From NCBI GenBank assembly GCA_021845965.1, contig JAJZUZ010000003.1, positions 1 through 64,000 on the forward strand: DNA of 64,000 bases. Direction: 5' to 3'. Below the pieces are notes generated by a model that had not been told where the DNA came from, searched no databases, and was given only the letters and a program-made list of their open reading frames with translations. This DNA is from Pseudomonadota bacterium (GTDB taxonomy: Bacteria > Pseudomonadota > Gammaproteobacteria > Burkholderiales > Burkholderiaceae_C). The first letter of the stretch is position 1. Each line of letters opens with the position of its first letter. Of this stretch, positions 21,543 to 35,236 are shown piece by piece. A program made the position numbers and the translations under genes.

Positions 21543-22085
21543 ATGTTGACCGCTGAACAAGTTCTGGCTGCAAACAAAGCCAATGTGGAAACCCTGTTTG
21601 GCCTGACCGGCAAAGCCTTTGAAGGCGTGGAGCGTCTGGTCGAGTTGAACCTGATGACGGCCAAGGCCATGCTGGCTGAAACCGCCAGCCAAGCCCAGGC
21701 AGTGATGGGTGCAAAAGACCCGCAGGAGTTGCTGGCTCTGCAATCGACCCTGTTGCAACCGCTGGGCGAGAAGGCCGCCGGTTATGGTCGCGAAGTCTAT
21801 GACATCACCTCGGCCGCTGGTGCCGAGTTTGGCAAGGCCTTTGAGGCCCAGCTGGCGGAAGCGCAAAAGAAGTTCCTGGATCTGGTGGACAGCACCGCGC
21901 AGAACGCGCCGGCGGGCTCGGAAACGGCCGTGGCCCTGATGAAGAGCGCCGTTGCCACCGCCAACAATGTGCTGGAGACCGCCCAGAAATCCGCCAAGCA
22001 GGCCGTGACCATGGCCGAATCGAATTTCAAGGCCGCCACGGCGACTGCCTTGGACGCTGGCAAGGCGAGCACGAAAAAGCGCTGA
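21543..22085 (+). CDS. Phasin family protein
   Basis: [52 protein letters not shown]; alpha-helical phasin pattern. Confidence 0.93.
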   Translation: MLTAEQVLAANKANVETLFGLTGKAFEGVERLVELNLMTAKAMLAETASQAQAVMGAKDPQELLALQSTLLQPLGEKAAGYGREVYDITSAAGAEFGKAFEAQLAEAQKKFLDLVDSTAQNAPAGSETAVALMKSAVATANNVLETAQKSAKQAVTMAESNFKAATATALDAGKASTKKR

Positions 22086-22249
22086 ACCCTGGGACCCCAA
22101 TAAACCCCCGGGAGTATAAGGATTTGAAAGAAGCGCTTTACAGCAAGGGAAAACCCTGACACAATTCATTTCATCGAAAGACAAAGACTGTCTTTCACCG
22201 GTTGTCTCCTCGGGTCCTTTCGCAACCAATGGGTTCAAGGATCCCTTCA

Positions 22250-22278
22250 AAGCCCCGTCCCTGACGGGGCTTTTTTTT
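22250..22278 (+). terminator. Rho-independent terminator downstream of phasin
   Basis: AAGCCCCGTC CCT GACGGGGCTTTTTTTT. Confidence 0.9.
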
Positions 22279-23182
22279 ATCTCACTTCCTGCCGCCCGCC
22301 TGCCCCCATGGCGGCGCGCAACTGTGGCAGGACCTGCAACATGGCTCGCCGACCCGCCTGGATGGCGCGGCGCCGTGCACTGAAATCGGCCCCCGACACG
22401 CCGTTGAGCGATGGGCGCACGACGATCAGGTCCGGACCACGCAGTTCCAGTGAGTTGATGCTCTTGCTCATGATGGCGAAGGTCTGCAGCAGGATCTGGA
22501 ACATGTCGGCGGGTGAGTTGGCCTCGGGTGCCTGTGAGATGTCCACGGCGATCACCAGTTCCGCCCCCATCTGGCGCGCCTGCCGAACCGGAACCGGCGC
22601 CACCAGGCCGCCATCCACGTACTCCCGCCCGCTGATTGGCACCGGCTGAAACACCCCAGGCACGGCGCTGGAAGCCCGCACAGCGGTGGCGATATCCCCC
22701 CGCTCGAACAACACGCCCTGGCCGCTTTGCAGATCGGTGGCGAGGATACCCAGCCGCACGGGCAGATCCTCGATGCGCCGCCCCCCGACCTGCTGGTAAA
22801 CGTAGCGCGCCAGTGCATCGCCGCGCAGCATGCCGCGGCTGAACAGGGGCAGCGTCCAGTCGGCGAAAGTGGCCTCGTCCATGGCCTCGGCTATACGCTG
22901 CAACTCGCTGCCGTTGCGGCCGCTGGCATGCAAGGCAGCCACCAGACTGCCCGCCGAAGTACCGACCACGAGGTCCGGTCTGATACCCGCCTCGTCAAGC
23001 ACCTGGATCACCCCGACATGGGCAAAACCGCGTGCAGCGCCCCCGCCCAGGGCCAGGCCCAGCCGTGGCGCCCGCGCCGCACCCGGCATTGTCTCTGCCG
23101 CACTCGGCACGGGTGGCGCGCTGCCGCAGGCCGTCAGCAAGGCCGTCGTCAGACCGAGGAAGCCGCCCCCAAATCGCCACAA
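22277..23182 (-). CDS. Patatin-like phospholipase family lipoprotein
   Basis: GLALGGGAARGFAHVGVIQVLDEAGIRPDLVVGTSAGSLVAALHASG (GxSxG) and YVDGG; lipobox LLTAC. Start uncertain: TTG 23182 with upstream CAGGA is preferred here. Confidence 0.9.
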   Translation of the reverse strand: MWRFGGGFLGLTTALLTACGSAPPVPSAAETMPGAARAPRLGLALGGGAARGFAHVGVIQVLDEAGIRPDLVVGTSAGSLVAALHASGRNGSELQRIAEAMDEATFADWTLPLFSRGMLRGDALARYVYQQVGGRRIEDLPVRLGILATDLQSGQGVLFERGDIATAVRASSAVPGVFQPVPISGREYVDGGLVAPVPVRQARQMGAELVIAVDISQAPEANSPADMFQILLQTFAIMSKSINSLELRGPDLIVVRPSLNGVSGADFSARRRAIQAGRRAMLQVLPQLRAAMGAGGRQEVR

Positions 23183-23196
23183 AATCCTGCGATTAT

Positions 23197-23213
23197 TGCG
23201 AATGATTCGCATT
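23197..23213. promoter_or_regulatory. Candidate Fur box
   Basis: TGCGAATGATTCGCA is a perfect 7-1-7 palindrome, overlapping AATGATTCGCATT; lies upstream of an iron-binding SBP. Confidence 0.65.
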
Positions 23214-23249
23214 AATCGTATGATCCAGGTCCACTTTTCCAGATACATC

Positions 23250-24293
23250 ATGTTCAAGCGCCTTCTTACCGCAGCCTTCCTCGCCCTGCTCGCCTCGGCC
23301 CACGCCGGTGCCGAGGAGCAGGTCCTCAACATCTATTCCGCCCGCCACTACCCGAGCGACGAGGCCCTGTACGGCGAATTCACCCGCAGCACGGGCATAC
23401 GCATCAAGCGTGTGGATGCCGATGATGCCGGCATTCTGGCCCGCCTGCGGGCCGAGGGCGCAGCCTCGCCGGCCGACGTCATCCTGCTGGTTGACGCGTC
23501 CCGCCTGTGGCGCGGCGAGGCGGAGGGCCTGTTCCAGCCCATCAAGTCGCCGGCGCTGGACGCGGCTATTCCAGCCCAGTGGCGCAGCCAGCCCGGCGCC
23601 GACGGCGGCACCGCCTGGTTCGGCTTCTCGACCCGCGCCCGGGTGATCGTCTACGACAAGCTGAAGGTGAGGCGCGAGGACGTGGACAGCTATGAAGAAC
23701 TGGGCGATCCGAAGAACAAGGGCCGCCTGTGCCTGCGCTCGGGCTCCCACCCCTACAACCTCTCGCTGTTCGGTGCCGTGCTCGAACATCTGGGCGAGCA
23801 AAAGACCGAGGTCTGGCTCAGGGGCATGGTGGACAACATGGCCCGTGCCCCGCAAGGTGGCGACACCGACCAGATCCGTGCCGTGGCTGCCGGCGAATGC
23901 GCTGTCGCAGTCACCAACACCTACTACCTTGCCCGCCTGATGCGCTCGACGCGGCCTGAAGACCAGACCGCGGTGGAGCGCATTGGCGTCGTCTTCCCCA
24001 ATCAGGCCAGCTGGGGCACGCATGTCAACGTCGCTGGCGGCGCGGTGGCACGACATGCCAAGCACCCCGCGAATGCCGTGAAGTTCCTCGAATACCTGGC
24101 CAGCTCTGCCGCGCAGGAGCACTTCGCCAACGGCAACAACGAATGGCCGGCCGCCAAGGGCGTGAAGCTGGACAACCCGGCCCTCAAGGCCATGGGCGGC
24201 AACAGTTTCAAGAGTGAAGCCGTGCCGATCAGCGTGGTCGGTCGCAACTCGGTGAAAGTACAACAGTTGCTGGACCGCGCGGGCTTCCGCTAG
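23250..24293 (+). CDS. Fe(3+) ABC transporter substrate-binding protein (FutA/FbpA-like)
   Basis: MFKRLLTAAFLALLASAHAGAEEQVLNIYSARHYPSDEALYGEFTRSTGIRIKRVDADDAGILARL; ...CLRSGSHPYNLSLFGAVLEHLGEQKTEVWLRGMVDNMARAPQGGDTDQIRAVAAGECAVAVTNTYY. Confidence 0.92.
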   Translation: MFKRLLTAAFLALLASAHAGAEEQVLNIYSARHYPSDEALYGEFTRSTGIRIKRVDADDAGILARLRAEGAASPADVILLVDASRLWRGEAEGLFQPIKSPALDAAIPAQWRSQPGADGGTAWFGFSTRARVIVYDKLKVRREDVDSYEELGDPKNKGRLCLRSGSHPYNLSLFGAVLEHLGEQKTEVWLRGMVDNMARAPQGGDTDQIRAVAAGECAVAVTNTYYLARLMRSTRPEDQTAVERIGVVFPNQASWGTHVNVAGGAVARHAKHPANAVKFLEYLASSAAQEHFANGNNEWPAAKGVKLDNPALKAMGGNSFKSEAVPISVVGRNSVKVQQLLDRAGFR

Positions 24294-24311
24294 GCACGCG
24301 GCGCGCACATG

Positions 24312-24349
24312 AAAAAAGCCGGCCGGTCCCGCAGGACAAGCCGGCTTTT
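24312..24349. terminator. Bidirectional terminator-like hairpin between SBP and clpA
   Basis: AAAAAAGCCGG...CCGGCTTTTC. Confidence 0.65.
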
Positions 24350-24368
24350 CCGTAGCGCTCGGTCGGCT

Positions 24369-26684
24369 TCAGTCGGCCGTCGCCTCTTCCGGCTTGGCCT
24401 TGCCTTCCTTCTTGGGCAGCGGCTGGATGTCCAGCGTGACCTCGTCCTTGTCGTCCAGATCCACCGTCAGGCGCCCACCCTCGGTCAGGCGGCCGAACAG
24501 CAGTTCGTCGGCCAGCGCACGGCGGATGGTGTCCTGGATCAGACGCTGCATCGGACGCGCCCCCATGAGCGGATCGAAACCCTTCTTGGCCAGGTGCTTG
24601 CGCAACTTGTCGGTGAAGGTGACCTCCACCTTTTTCTCGGCCAGCTGGGTCTCGAGCTGCAGCAGGAACTTGTCCACCACGCGCAGGATGACCTGCTCGT
24701 CCAGCGGCTTGAAGCTGACGATGGCGTCCAGACGGTTGCGGAACTCCGGCGTGAACAGGCGCTTGATGTCACCCATCTCGTCACCGGCCTGACGCGTCGT
24801 CGTGAATCCGATGGTGGACTTGTTCATGGTCTCGGCGCCCGCATTCGTCGTCATGACGATGATGACGTTGCGGAAATCGGCCTTGCGCCCGTTGTTGTCG
24901 GTCAGCGTGCCGTGGTCCATCACCTGCAGCAGCACGTTGAAGATGTCCGGGTGCGCCTTCTCGATTTCGTCCAGCAACAGCACCGCGTGCGGCTTCTTGG
25001 TGATGGCCTCGGTCAGCAAGCCGCCTTGGTCGAATCCAACATAACCCGGAGGCGCGCCGATCAGGCGGCTCACCGCGTGCCGCTCCATGTACTCCGACAT
25101 GTCGAAGCGGATCAGGTCGATACCGAGGATGTAGGCCAGCTGCTTGGCCGCTTCGGTCTTGCCCACGCCAGTGGGACCGCTGAACAGGAAGGAGCCGATC
25201 GGCTTGTCCGGCTTGCCCAGGCCCGAGCGCGCCATCTTGACCGCTGAGGCCAGCACCTCCAGCGCCTTGTCCTGGCCGAACACCACGCTCTTCAGGTCGC
25301 GCTCGATGGTCTGCAGCTTGCTGCGGTCGTCGTTGGAGACGTTGGCCGGAGGAATGCGGGCAATCTTGGCCACGATTTCCTCGACTTCGCTCTTGCCGAT
25401 GGTCTTCTTGCGCTTGGACGGGGCCAGGATGCGCTGGGCGGCGCCGGCCTCATCGATCACGTCGATGGCCTTGTCCGGCAAGTGACGGTCGTTGATGTAC
25501 TTGGCCGACAACTCGGCCGCTGCCTGCAGCGCTGCGGCGGCGTACTTGACGTTGTGGTGCTCCTCGAAGCGCGACTTCAGGCCCTTGAGGATGTCGATGG
25601 TCTCTTGCACGCTGGGCTCGACCACGTCGACCTTCTGGAAACGGCGCGACAGCGCGGCGTCCTTCTCGAAGATGCCGCGGTACTCGGTGAAGGTGGTGGC
25701 GCCGATGCACTTGAGCTGGCCGCTGGAGAGCGCCGGCTTGAGCAGGTTGGATGCGTCCAAGGTGCCACCGGAAGCCGCACCGGCCCCGATCAGGGTGTGG
25801 ATCTCGTCGATGAACAGGATGGCATTGGGCTTGTCCTTGAGCGACTTGAGCACGCCCTTGAGGCGCTGCTCGAAGTCGCCACGGTACTTGGTGCCCGCCA
25901 GCAGCGCGCCCATGTCCAGTGAATAGACATTGGCCTCGGCCAGGATCTCCGGCACATCCTTCTGCACGATGCGCCAGGCCAAGCCCTCGGCAATGGCCGT
26001 CTTGCCCACGCCGGCCTCACCCACCAGCAGCGGGTTGTTCTTGCGCCGGCGGCACAGGATCTGGATCACGCGCTCGACCTCGTACTCGCGACCGATCAGC
26101 GGATCGATCTTGCCGTCCTTGGCGGCCTGGTTCAGGTTCTGGGTGTACTGTTCCAGCGGCGAGGCCTTGCTGTCGCCCTTCTCGGCGGCGGCACCCTCTT
26201 CCGCCTCCCCCGAACCTTCGCTCGGCTTGCCAGCCTCCGGCGGATCGCTCTTCTTGATGCCGTGCGCGATGAAATTGACCACATCCAGGCGCGTCACGCC
26301 CTGCTGGTGCAGGTAGTAGACGGCGTGCGAATCCTTCTCACCGAAGATCGCGACCAGCACATTGGCGCCGGTGACCTCCTTCTTGCCGCTGCCGGTGGAC
26401 TGCACGTGCATGATGGCACGCTGGATCACGCGCTGGAAACCCAGTGTGGGCTGGGTGTCCACGTCCTCGGTGCCGGCGACCTGCGGCGTGTTGTCCTTGA
26501 TGAAGTTGGACAGCGACTTGCGCAGGTCGTCGATGTTCGCGGCGCAGGCGCGCAGCACCTCCGCCGCGCTGGGGTTGTCGAGCAAGGCCAGCAGCAGATG
26601 CTCCACGGTGATGAACTCATGGCGTTGCTGCCGTGCCTCGACGAACGCCATGTGCAGGCTGACTTCCAATTCCTGGGCAATCAT
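24369..26684 (-). CDS. clpA: ATP-dependent Clp protease ATP-binding subunit ClpA
   Basis: Clp N domain, two AAA+ modules ([30 protein letters not shown]). Confidence 0.97.
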   Translation of the reverse strand: MIAQELEVSLHMAFVEARQQRHEFITVEHLLLALLDNPSAAEVLRACAANIDDLRKSLSNFIKDNTPQVAGTEDVDTQPTLGFQRVIQRAIMHVQSTGSGKKEVTGANVLVAIFGEKDSHAVYYLHQQGVTRLDVVNFIAHGIKKSDPPEAGKPSEGSGEAEEGAAAEKGDSKASPLEQYTQNLNQAAKDGKIDPLIGREYEVERVIQILCRRRKNNPLLVGEAGVGKTAIAEGLAWRIVQKDVPEILAEANVYSLDMGALLAGTKYRGDFEQRLKGVLKSLKDKPNAILFIDEIHTLIGAGAASGGTLDASNLLKPALSSGQLKCIGATTFTEYRGIFEKDAALSRRFQKVDVVEPSVQETIDILKGLKSRFEEHHNVKYAAAALQAAAELSAKYINDRHLPDKAIDVIDEAGAAQRILAPSKRKKTIGKSEVEEIVAKIARIPPANVSNDDRSKLQTIERDLKSVVFGQDKALEVLASAVKMARSGLGKPDKPIGSFLFSGPTGVGKTEAAKQLAYILGIDLIRFDMSEYMERHAVSRLIGAPPGYVGFDQGGLLTEAITKKPHAVLLLDEIEKAHPDIFNVLLQVMDHGTLTDNNGRKADFRNVIIVMTTNAGAETMNKSTIGFTTTRQAGDEMGDIKRLFTPEFRNRLDAIVSFKPLDEQVILRVVDKFLLQLETQLAEKKVEVTFTDKLRKHLAKKGFDPLMGARPMQRLIQDTIRRALADELLFGRLTEGGRLTVDLDDKDEVTLDIQPLPKKEGKAKPEEATAD

Positions 26685-26802
26685 GTGACTTCCTTTTGCC
26701 TTGCTTACAAACTTACTTTAATCCGATTCGCCTGACTGTCCAACAGTTCCGACCGTGAAAGATAAGTAACTTTTCACCGCTTACTCCGGCCTATCCACCA
26801 CA

Positions 26803-27165
26803 CTACGATTCCACCGGCTCGCACAGGCATTGCAGCGGATGCCCGGCCTTATGCGCTGCTTCCAGCACCTGATCGACCTTGGTCGCTGCCACGTCCTTGG
26901 TATAGACGCCGCAGACACCTTTGCCATCCAGATGGATCTTGAGCATGATCTGCGTGGCGGTCTCCAGGTCCTTGTTGAAATATTCCTGAATCACGACCAC
27001 GACGAACTCCATCGGCGTGTAATCGTCGTTGAGCATCACCACCTGGTACATCTGAGGTGGCTGGACCTTCTGGGTGCGGCGCTCCAGCACAACCGCACCA
27101 CCGTCATCCCGATTCGGTTGCTGGACAGGCGGCACAGGCGCCTTGGCGGGTGGTTTCGTAGCCAT
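26803..27165 (-). CDS. clpS: ATP-dependent Clp protease adaptor ClpS
   Basis: [62 protein letters not shown]. Confidence 0.97.
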   Translation of the reverse strand: MATKPPAKAPVPPVQQPNRDDGGAVVLERRTQKVQPPQMYQVVMLNDDYTPMEFVVVVIQEYFNKDLETATQIMLKIHLDGKGVCGVYTKDVAATKVDQVLEAAHKAGHPLQCLCEPVES

Positions 27166-27260
27166 GCGTTCATTCTATCGAGCACGCGTCGGACGCGCCC
27201 CGCATGGGGTTGAATTGGAGGCGGTCCGCCTCCGTTCAAGACCTGCCGGCGACCGACAGG

Positions 27261-27293
27261 AAAAAAAAGCCCCCGACGATCTGCCGGGGGCTT
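27261..27293 (-). terminator. Terminator downstream of dimeric-type icd
   Basis: Minus strand AAGCCCCCGGCAGATCGTCGGGGGCTTTTTTTT. Confidence 0.85.
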
Positions 27294-27317
27294 GCGGAGC
27301 GGCCGCGGGCGACGCGC

Positions 27318-28571
<1,254 letters not shown>

Positions 28572-28757
28572 GAATCGAGGTCTCCGTGGTCGTTGCGCGA
28601 GAACACCGCCTCCACCTGATGGATGCCGCGCCTCGCTCTTATAAATTCTAGTCCCAATTATTCTCGCGCCGACCGCGGATCAAGGCCGACCGGGTGCGCC
28701 GGTCATCCTTGCCGAATGACGGACAATCTGATCCTGGCTCATCCTCGCACCCTGCCC

Positions 28758-29213
28758 ATGTACCGACTGTTTGCCTGCCTGTTCAGCCTGCTCCTGCTGG
28801 CCGCCAGCCCCGCCTGGTCCCAACAAGGCCCCCAGCTCGACCTGCCCCGCGTCACGCTCTCAGCCGGCATGCACCTGATCCACGCCCAGGTCGCGGCCGA
28901 TTTCCAGCAGCGCGCGGTCGGCCTCATGTTCCGCAAGGAGATGCCGGCCAACGAGGGCATGCTCTTCGTCTTCGAGCGTCCGGAGCCTCAGTGCTTCTGG
29001 ATGAAGAACACCCTGTTGCCACTGACCGCCGCCTTCATTGCGGATGACGGCACCATCGTCAACCTGGCGGACATGCAGCCACAGACCGAGAACTCGCACT
29101 GCTCCGCCCGGCCGGTGCGCTTCGTGTTGGAAATGAACCGGGGCTGGTTCGCCAGGCGCGGTATCAAGGCGGGCTTTCGCCTGGGCGGCGCGCCGTTCGC
29201 GGCCCGCAGATAA
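28758..29213 (+). CDS. DUF192 family protein (secreted/periplasmic)
   Basis: Signal peptide MYRLFACLFSLLLLAASPAWSQ; RAVGLMFRKEMPANEGMLFVFERPEPQCFWMKNTLLPLTAAFI. Confidence 0.92.
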   Translation: MYRLFACLFSLLLLAASPAWSQQGPQLDLPRVTLSAGMHLIHAQVAADFQQRAVGLMFRKEMPANEGMLFVFERPEPQCFWMKNTLLPLTAAFIADDGTIVNLADMQPQTENSHCSARPVRFVLEMNRGWFARRGIKAGFRLGGAPFAARR

Positions 29214-29247
29214 ACGGCCGGATCCGGCTTTGCGCCGGCCGCCCGCC

Positions 29248-29288
29248 CATGAAAAAGGCGTCCCGGCGATACGTTCGCCGGGACGCCT
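29248..29288 (-). terminator. Terminator downstream of monomeric icd
   Basis: AGGCGTCCCGGCGA ACGTA TCGCCGGGACGCCTTTTTC on minus strand. Confidence 0.85.
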
Positions 29289-29330
29289 GTCAGCAAAGCT
29301 GCGGCGCGGACCGCAACCGCGCTCCGCCCC

Positions 29331-31568
<2,238 letters not shown>

Positions 31569-31749
31569 TTCTCTCGTATCTCCAAGGTCAAGGAACTGTC
31601 GAAAACCCGCCGCTCAATTGTGCCGACCGGCGAATCGCTGGGATAGTCCGAGATTTTGCTTGCAGTGCTCGGCATCCGGCCTCATTTTTTGAATCAAAAT
31701 ACCACAATGCGAAATTTCCATCAAGAAAAAAACAATTTTTTTGATGTAA

Positions 31750-31777
31750 GTCTTATAAAAGAGGTCTTATAGAAGAT
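31750..31777. repeat. Tandem 14-bp operator-like repeat upstream of monomeric icd
   Basis: GTCTTATAAAAGAG GTCTTATAGAAGAT: two adjacent, imperfectly palindromic 14-mers. Confidence 0.6.
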
Positions 31778-31843
31778 ATCAGTGCGCGGCGACCACCTGC
31801 CGCCTGGCCGCGGGCATGGTCCCTCCGGGCCGCCGGTGCAAAC

Positions 31844-31879
31844 AAAAAGGGCCCGGAGGTCTCCCTCCGGGCCCTTTTT
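31844..31879. terminator. Perfect bidirectional terminator downstream of sodB
   Basis: AAAAAGGGCCCGGAGG TCTC CCTCCGGGCCCTTTTT (16-bp stem). Confidence 0.93.
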
Positions 31880-31894
31880 GCCGTCGCGGATCGA

Positions 31895-32476
31895 TCAACC
31901 GAAGTTCTTGCCCACGAAGTCCCAGTTCACCAGCTTGTCGAGGAAAGTCTCGACGAACTTCTGGCGCAGGTTGCGATAGTCGATGTAGTAGGCGTGCTCC
32001 CACACGTCCACGGTCAGCAGGGCCTTGTCGCCGGTGGTCAGCGGGGTGCCGGCGGCGCCCATGTTGACGATGTCCACCGAGCCGTCGGCCTTCTTCACCA
32101 GCCAGGTCCAGCCGGAGCCGAAGTTGCCCACGGCCGACTTCACGAAGGCTTCGCGGAAGGCGGCATAGCTGCCCCACTTGGCCGTGATGGCCTGCGCGAG
32201 CGCGCCGGTCGGCTCACCGCCGCCGTTGGGTTTCATGCAGTTCCAGAAGAAGGTGTGGTTCCAGATCTGGGCGGCGTTGTTGTAGACGCCACCGCTGGAC
32301 TTCTTGACGATGGACTCGAGGTCCATGTTCTCGAACTCGGTGCCCTTCTGCAGGTTGTTCAGGTTCACCACATAGGCGTTGTGGTGCTTGCCGTGGTGGA
32401 ACTCCAGCGTTTCCTTGGAGTAGTGCGGCGCCAGGGCGTCAAGCGCGTAAGGCAGGGGAGGCAGGGTATGTTCCAT
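31895..32476 (-). CDS. sodB: Superoxide dismutase (Fe type)
   Basis: [54 protein letters not shown]. Confidence 0.97.
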   Translation of the reverse strand: MEHTLPPLPYALDALAPHYSKETLEFHHGKHHNAYVVNLNNLQKGTEFENMDLESIVKKSSGGVYNNAAQIWNHTFFWNCMKPNGGGEPTGALAQAITAKWGSYAAFREAFVKSAVGNFGSGWTWLVKKADGSVDIVNMGAAGTPLTTGDKALLTVDVWEHAYYIDYRNLRQKFVETFLDKLVNWDFVGKNFG

Positions 32477-32523
32477 GGTGTTGTCCTCGATGGGTTGTTG
32501 TTTGCGAGCGCCGATTGTAGGAA

Positions 32524-33822
32524 CTAATTCCGTGATCGGGGGGTGACAGTCAGATCAACCTTGCCGTCCGCAAGGGTGGCCTGCAGGGCCTGGCCCGCGC
32601 GGGTCTGGCCCACCCGGGTGACGGTGTGGCCGTCCCCGTCCGTCAGCCAGGCGTAGCCGCGTTGCAGCACCAGCGAGGGATCGAGCAGTTGCAGACGCAG
32701 GCCGGCGCGCTCCAGCCGCCGCTGCCTCGCCTGCAGGTCGCGCTGCACGGCCTGGGGCCAGGTGGCGGCACGCTGTCGCAGATCGCGCTGGTTCGCCGTC
32801 AGGGCGTGGGTCAGTGCGTAGCGCAGGCGCTGGGCCTGTGTCGTCAGCGCCAGGCGCTGGCGGGCCACCAGAGCCGAGGGACGCCCCAGGCGGCTCGCGA
32901 CCAGATCCAGGCGCTGGCTCTGGGCGTCCAGCTGCTGCTGCACGGCATCGCGCAAGCGCTCCTGCAGCAGGTCCAGGGCGCCGAGCCAGGTGCTGCGCGG
33001 CTCGGCCACCAGCTCGGCGGCGGCCGTCGGCGTGGGGGCGCGCAGGTCGGCCACAAAATCGGCGATGGTGAAATCCGTTTCGTGCCCCACGCCGCAGACC
33101 ACCGGCACGGGGCTTTGCGCCAGCGTACGCGCCAGCCGCTCGTCGTTGAAGGCCCACAGATCCTCGATCGAGCCGCCCCCGCGCACCAGCAGGATGGCAT
33201 CCAGCGGGCTGGGCTGCTGGTTCGCCAGCTGATAGAGCCGTTGCAGCGCGGCGACCAGCTCGGCCGGCGCGCCCGCGCCCTGCACCGACGCCGGCGCCAC
33301 GATCACGGGTATATGCGGTACGCGCCGCTGCAGTGCCGTCACGACATCGTGCAGCGCCGCGGCCCCCAGGGATGTCACCACCCCGAGGCCGCGCGGCATC
33401 AGCGGCAACGCCCGCTTGCGCGCCGCATCGAACAGCCCCTCGGCTTCCAGCTTGGCCTTCAGACGCAGGAACTGCTCGAACAAGGCCCCCTGCCCGGCCC
33501 GTGTCATGGACTCGACGATGAGTTGCAGGTCGCCGCGCGGCTCATAGACGCCCAGACGTCCACGCACTTCCACCAGCTCCCCATCGCGCGGCGCAAAGTC
33601 GAGCAGCGTGGCGGCGCGCCGGAACATGGCGCAACGAATCTGGCCGGATTCGTCCTTCAACGCAAAGTAGCAATGCCCGCTGGCTGCGCGCGAGAAGCCC
33701 GAAACCTCGCCGCGCACCGCAACCGGATTGAAGCGCGCGTCCAGCGCATCAGCAATGGCGCGGCATAGCGCGCCAACCTGCCAGATACGCGGCATGCCGA
33801 CGGAGGATTCGAGCTCAGACAT
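32524..33822 (-). CDS. xseA: Exodeoxyribonuclease VII large subunit
   Basis: OB-fold ([33 protein letters not shown]) and catalytic domain ([19 protein letters not shown]...[27 protein letters not shown]). Confidence 0.96.
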   Translation of the reverse strand: MSELESSVGMPRIWQVGALCRAIADALDARFNPVAVRGEVSGFSRAASGHCYFALKDESGQIRCAMFRRAATLLDFAPRDGELVEVRGRLGVYEPRGDLQLIVESMTRAGQGALFEQFLRLKAKLEAEGLFDAARKRALPLMPRGLGVVTSLGAAALHDVVTALQRRVPHIPVIVAPASVQGAGAPAELVAALQRLYQLANQQPSPLDAILLVRGGGSIEDLWAFNDERLARTLAQSPVPVVCGVGHETDFTIADFVADLRAPTPTAAAELVAEPRSTWLGALDLLQERLRDAVQQQLDAQSQRLDLVASRLGRPSALVARQRLALTTQAQRLRYALTHALTANQRDLRQRAATWPQAVQRDLQARQRRLERAGLRLQLLDPSLVLQRGYAWLTDGDGHTVTRVGQTRAGQALQATLADGKVDLTVTPRSRN

Positions 33823-34037
33823 CAGCATTCATGCGGTCTGCCTCAGAGGGCGTGCGCCTTGCTACTCCACAGCGGGTTACATTGCGGCCAAAACTGTCGC
33901 GGACAACGTCCGAAGCCGATTTTCCCGTGCAAGCCTTTGATTTCATTGACCTTTTACCTGCCTTTTTTGTCATCGTTCTGTTGCCGATCCGCATGAATGC
34001 ACGCTTTGGCCGCGCTGCCCAGAACTTCTGCACAAAG

Positions 34038-34046
34038 TTATCCACA
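34038..34046 (+). promoter_or_regulatory. Consensus DnaA-box sequence TTATCCACA
   Basis: Exact 9-mer match in the xseA/exbB-like divergent intergenic region. Confidence 0.4.
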
Positions 34047-34171
34047 TAAATTGTGAGTCTGTGCGCAGACACGATCTGTTGCATGCCGGCGCGACCGAGG
34101 CGCCGCTGACGGGCGATGCCCGCGCTGGCGTCAGTCATAATCGCAACGCATTTTTTGCGTGGAGGATCCCC

Positions 34172-34804
34172 TTGTTTTCCATCATACAAGCCGCCGGCTG
34201 GCCGATCTGGCCCCTGATCATCTGCTCCGTCCTTGGACTGGCCCTGGTCATCGAACGTTTCATGAGCCTCAAGACGGCCAAGGTCGCCCCCCCGCAATTG
34301 CTGGATGAAGTGCTGAAGGCCTCCCGCACCGCCTTGCCGGGGCCCGAGGTCATCGAGCAGTTGGAGAAGAATTCGGTGCTGGGCGAGGTGCTGGCCAGCG
34401 GTCTGCGCGCCATGCAGGCCCAGCCCGGCATCAGCGACGAGGAACTGCACGCCGCCCTGGACAGCACCGGCCGCGTTGTCACGCACCGCCTGGAGCGCTA
34501 CCTCAGCGCCCTGGCCACCATCGCCTCCGTGGCCCCGCTCATGGGTCTGTTCGGCACCGTGATCGGCATGATCGAGATCTTCGGCTCGCAGTCGCCCGCG
34601 GCCGGCAGCGGCGCCAACCCCGCCCAGCTCGCGCATGGCATCTCGATTGCCCTGTACAACACCGCCTTCGGCCTGATCATCGCCATCCCGGCCCTGATCT
34701 TCTGGCGCTACTTCCGCGCCCGCGTGGACGAGTACCTGCTCACACTGGAGCTGGCCGGCGAGCGACTGCTGCAACACCTGGCGACCCTGCGCACACCGTC
34801 ATGA
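34172..34804 (+). CDS. MotA/TolQ/ExbB proton channel family protein
   Basis: TTG start with GGAGG upstream; SVAPLMGLFGTVIGMIEIFG...GISIALYNTAFGLIIAIPALIFWRYFRARVDEYLL. Confidence 0.93.
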   Translation: MFSIIQAAGWPIWPLIICSVLGLALVIERFMSLKTAKVAPPQLLDEVLKASRTALPGPEVIEQLEKNSVLGEVLASGLRAMQAQPGISDEELHAALDSTGRVVTHRLERYLSALATIASVAPLMGLFGTVIGMIEIFGSQSPAAGSGANPAQLAHGISIALYNTAFGLIIAIPALIFWRYFRARVDEYLLTLELAGERLLQHLATLRTPS

Positions 34805-35235
34805 AGCTGCATTTCCGCCGCACCGGCCGCGAGGAACCGGAGATCAACCTGATCCCCTTCATCGACGTGCTGCTGGTCATCCTGATTTTCCTGATGCTGT
34901 CGACCACCTACAGCAAGTTCACCGAGATGCAGCTGCGCCTGCCGGTGGCGGACACCGACGCCCAGCGCGACTACCCGAAGGAAGTCATCGTGGCTGTCGG
35001 CAGCGACGGTGCCTTCTCGGTCAACCGCAATGTGCTGGAAGACCGCAGCGTGGAGGCCGTGGCGGCGGCCCTGCAACAGGGCGCCAAGGGTGGCAAGGAC
35101 ACGGTGGTCATCATCAGCGCCGACGCCAACGCGCGCCACCAGTCCGTCGTCACGGTCATGGAAGCGGCGCGGCGCGCCGGTCTGACGCAGATCACCTTCG
35201 CCACCCAGTCCTCCGCCCACGCCAACGGCCGCTGA
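34801..35235 (+). CDS. ExbD/TolR family biopolymer transporter
   Basis: [43 protein letters not shown]; overlaps upstream gene by 4 bp. Confidence 0.94.
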   Translation: MKLHFRRTGREEPEINLIPFIDVLLVILIFLMLSTTYSKFTEMQLRLPVADTDAQRDYPKEVIVAVGSDGAFSVNRNVLEDRSVEAVAAALQQGAKGGKDTVVIISADANARHQSVVTVMEAARRAGLTQITFATQSSAHANGR

Positions 35236-35236
35236 C

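Noticed and set aside
22277-23332. Full-length 351-aa patatin ORF start
   Set aside because: Upstream extension is Arg-rich, covers the Fur-like palindrome and overlaps the SBP start; a TTG start at 23182 yields a proper lipoprotein signal.
31690-31745. AT-rich tract with A7/T7 runs considered as an insertion scar or foreign DNA
   Set aside because: Short and intergenic, more simply explained as promoter/UP-element DNA of icd.
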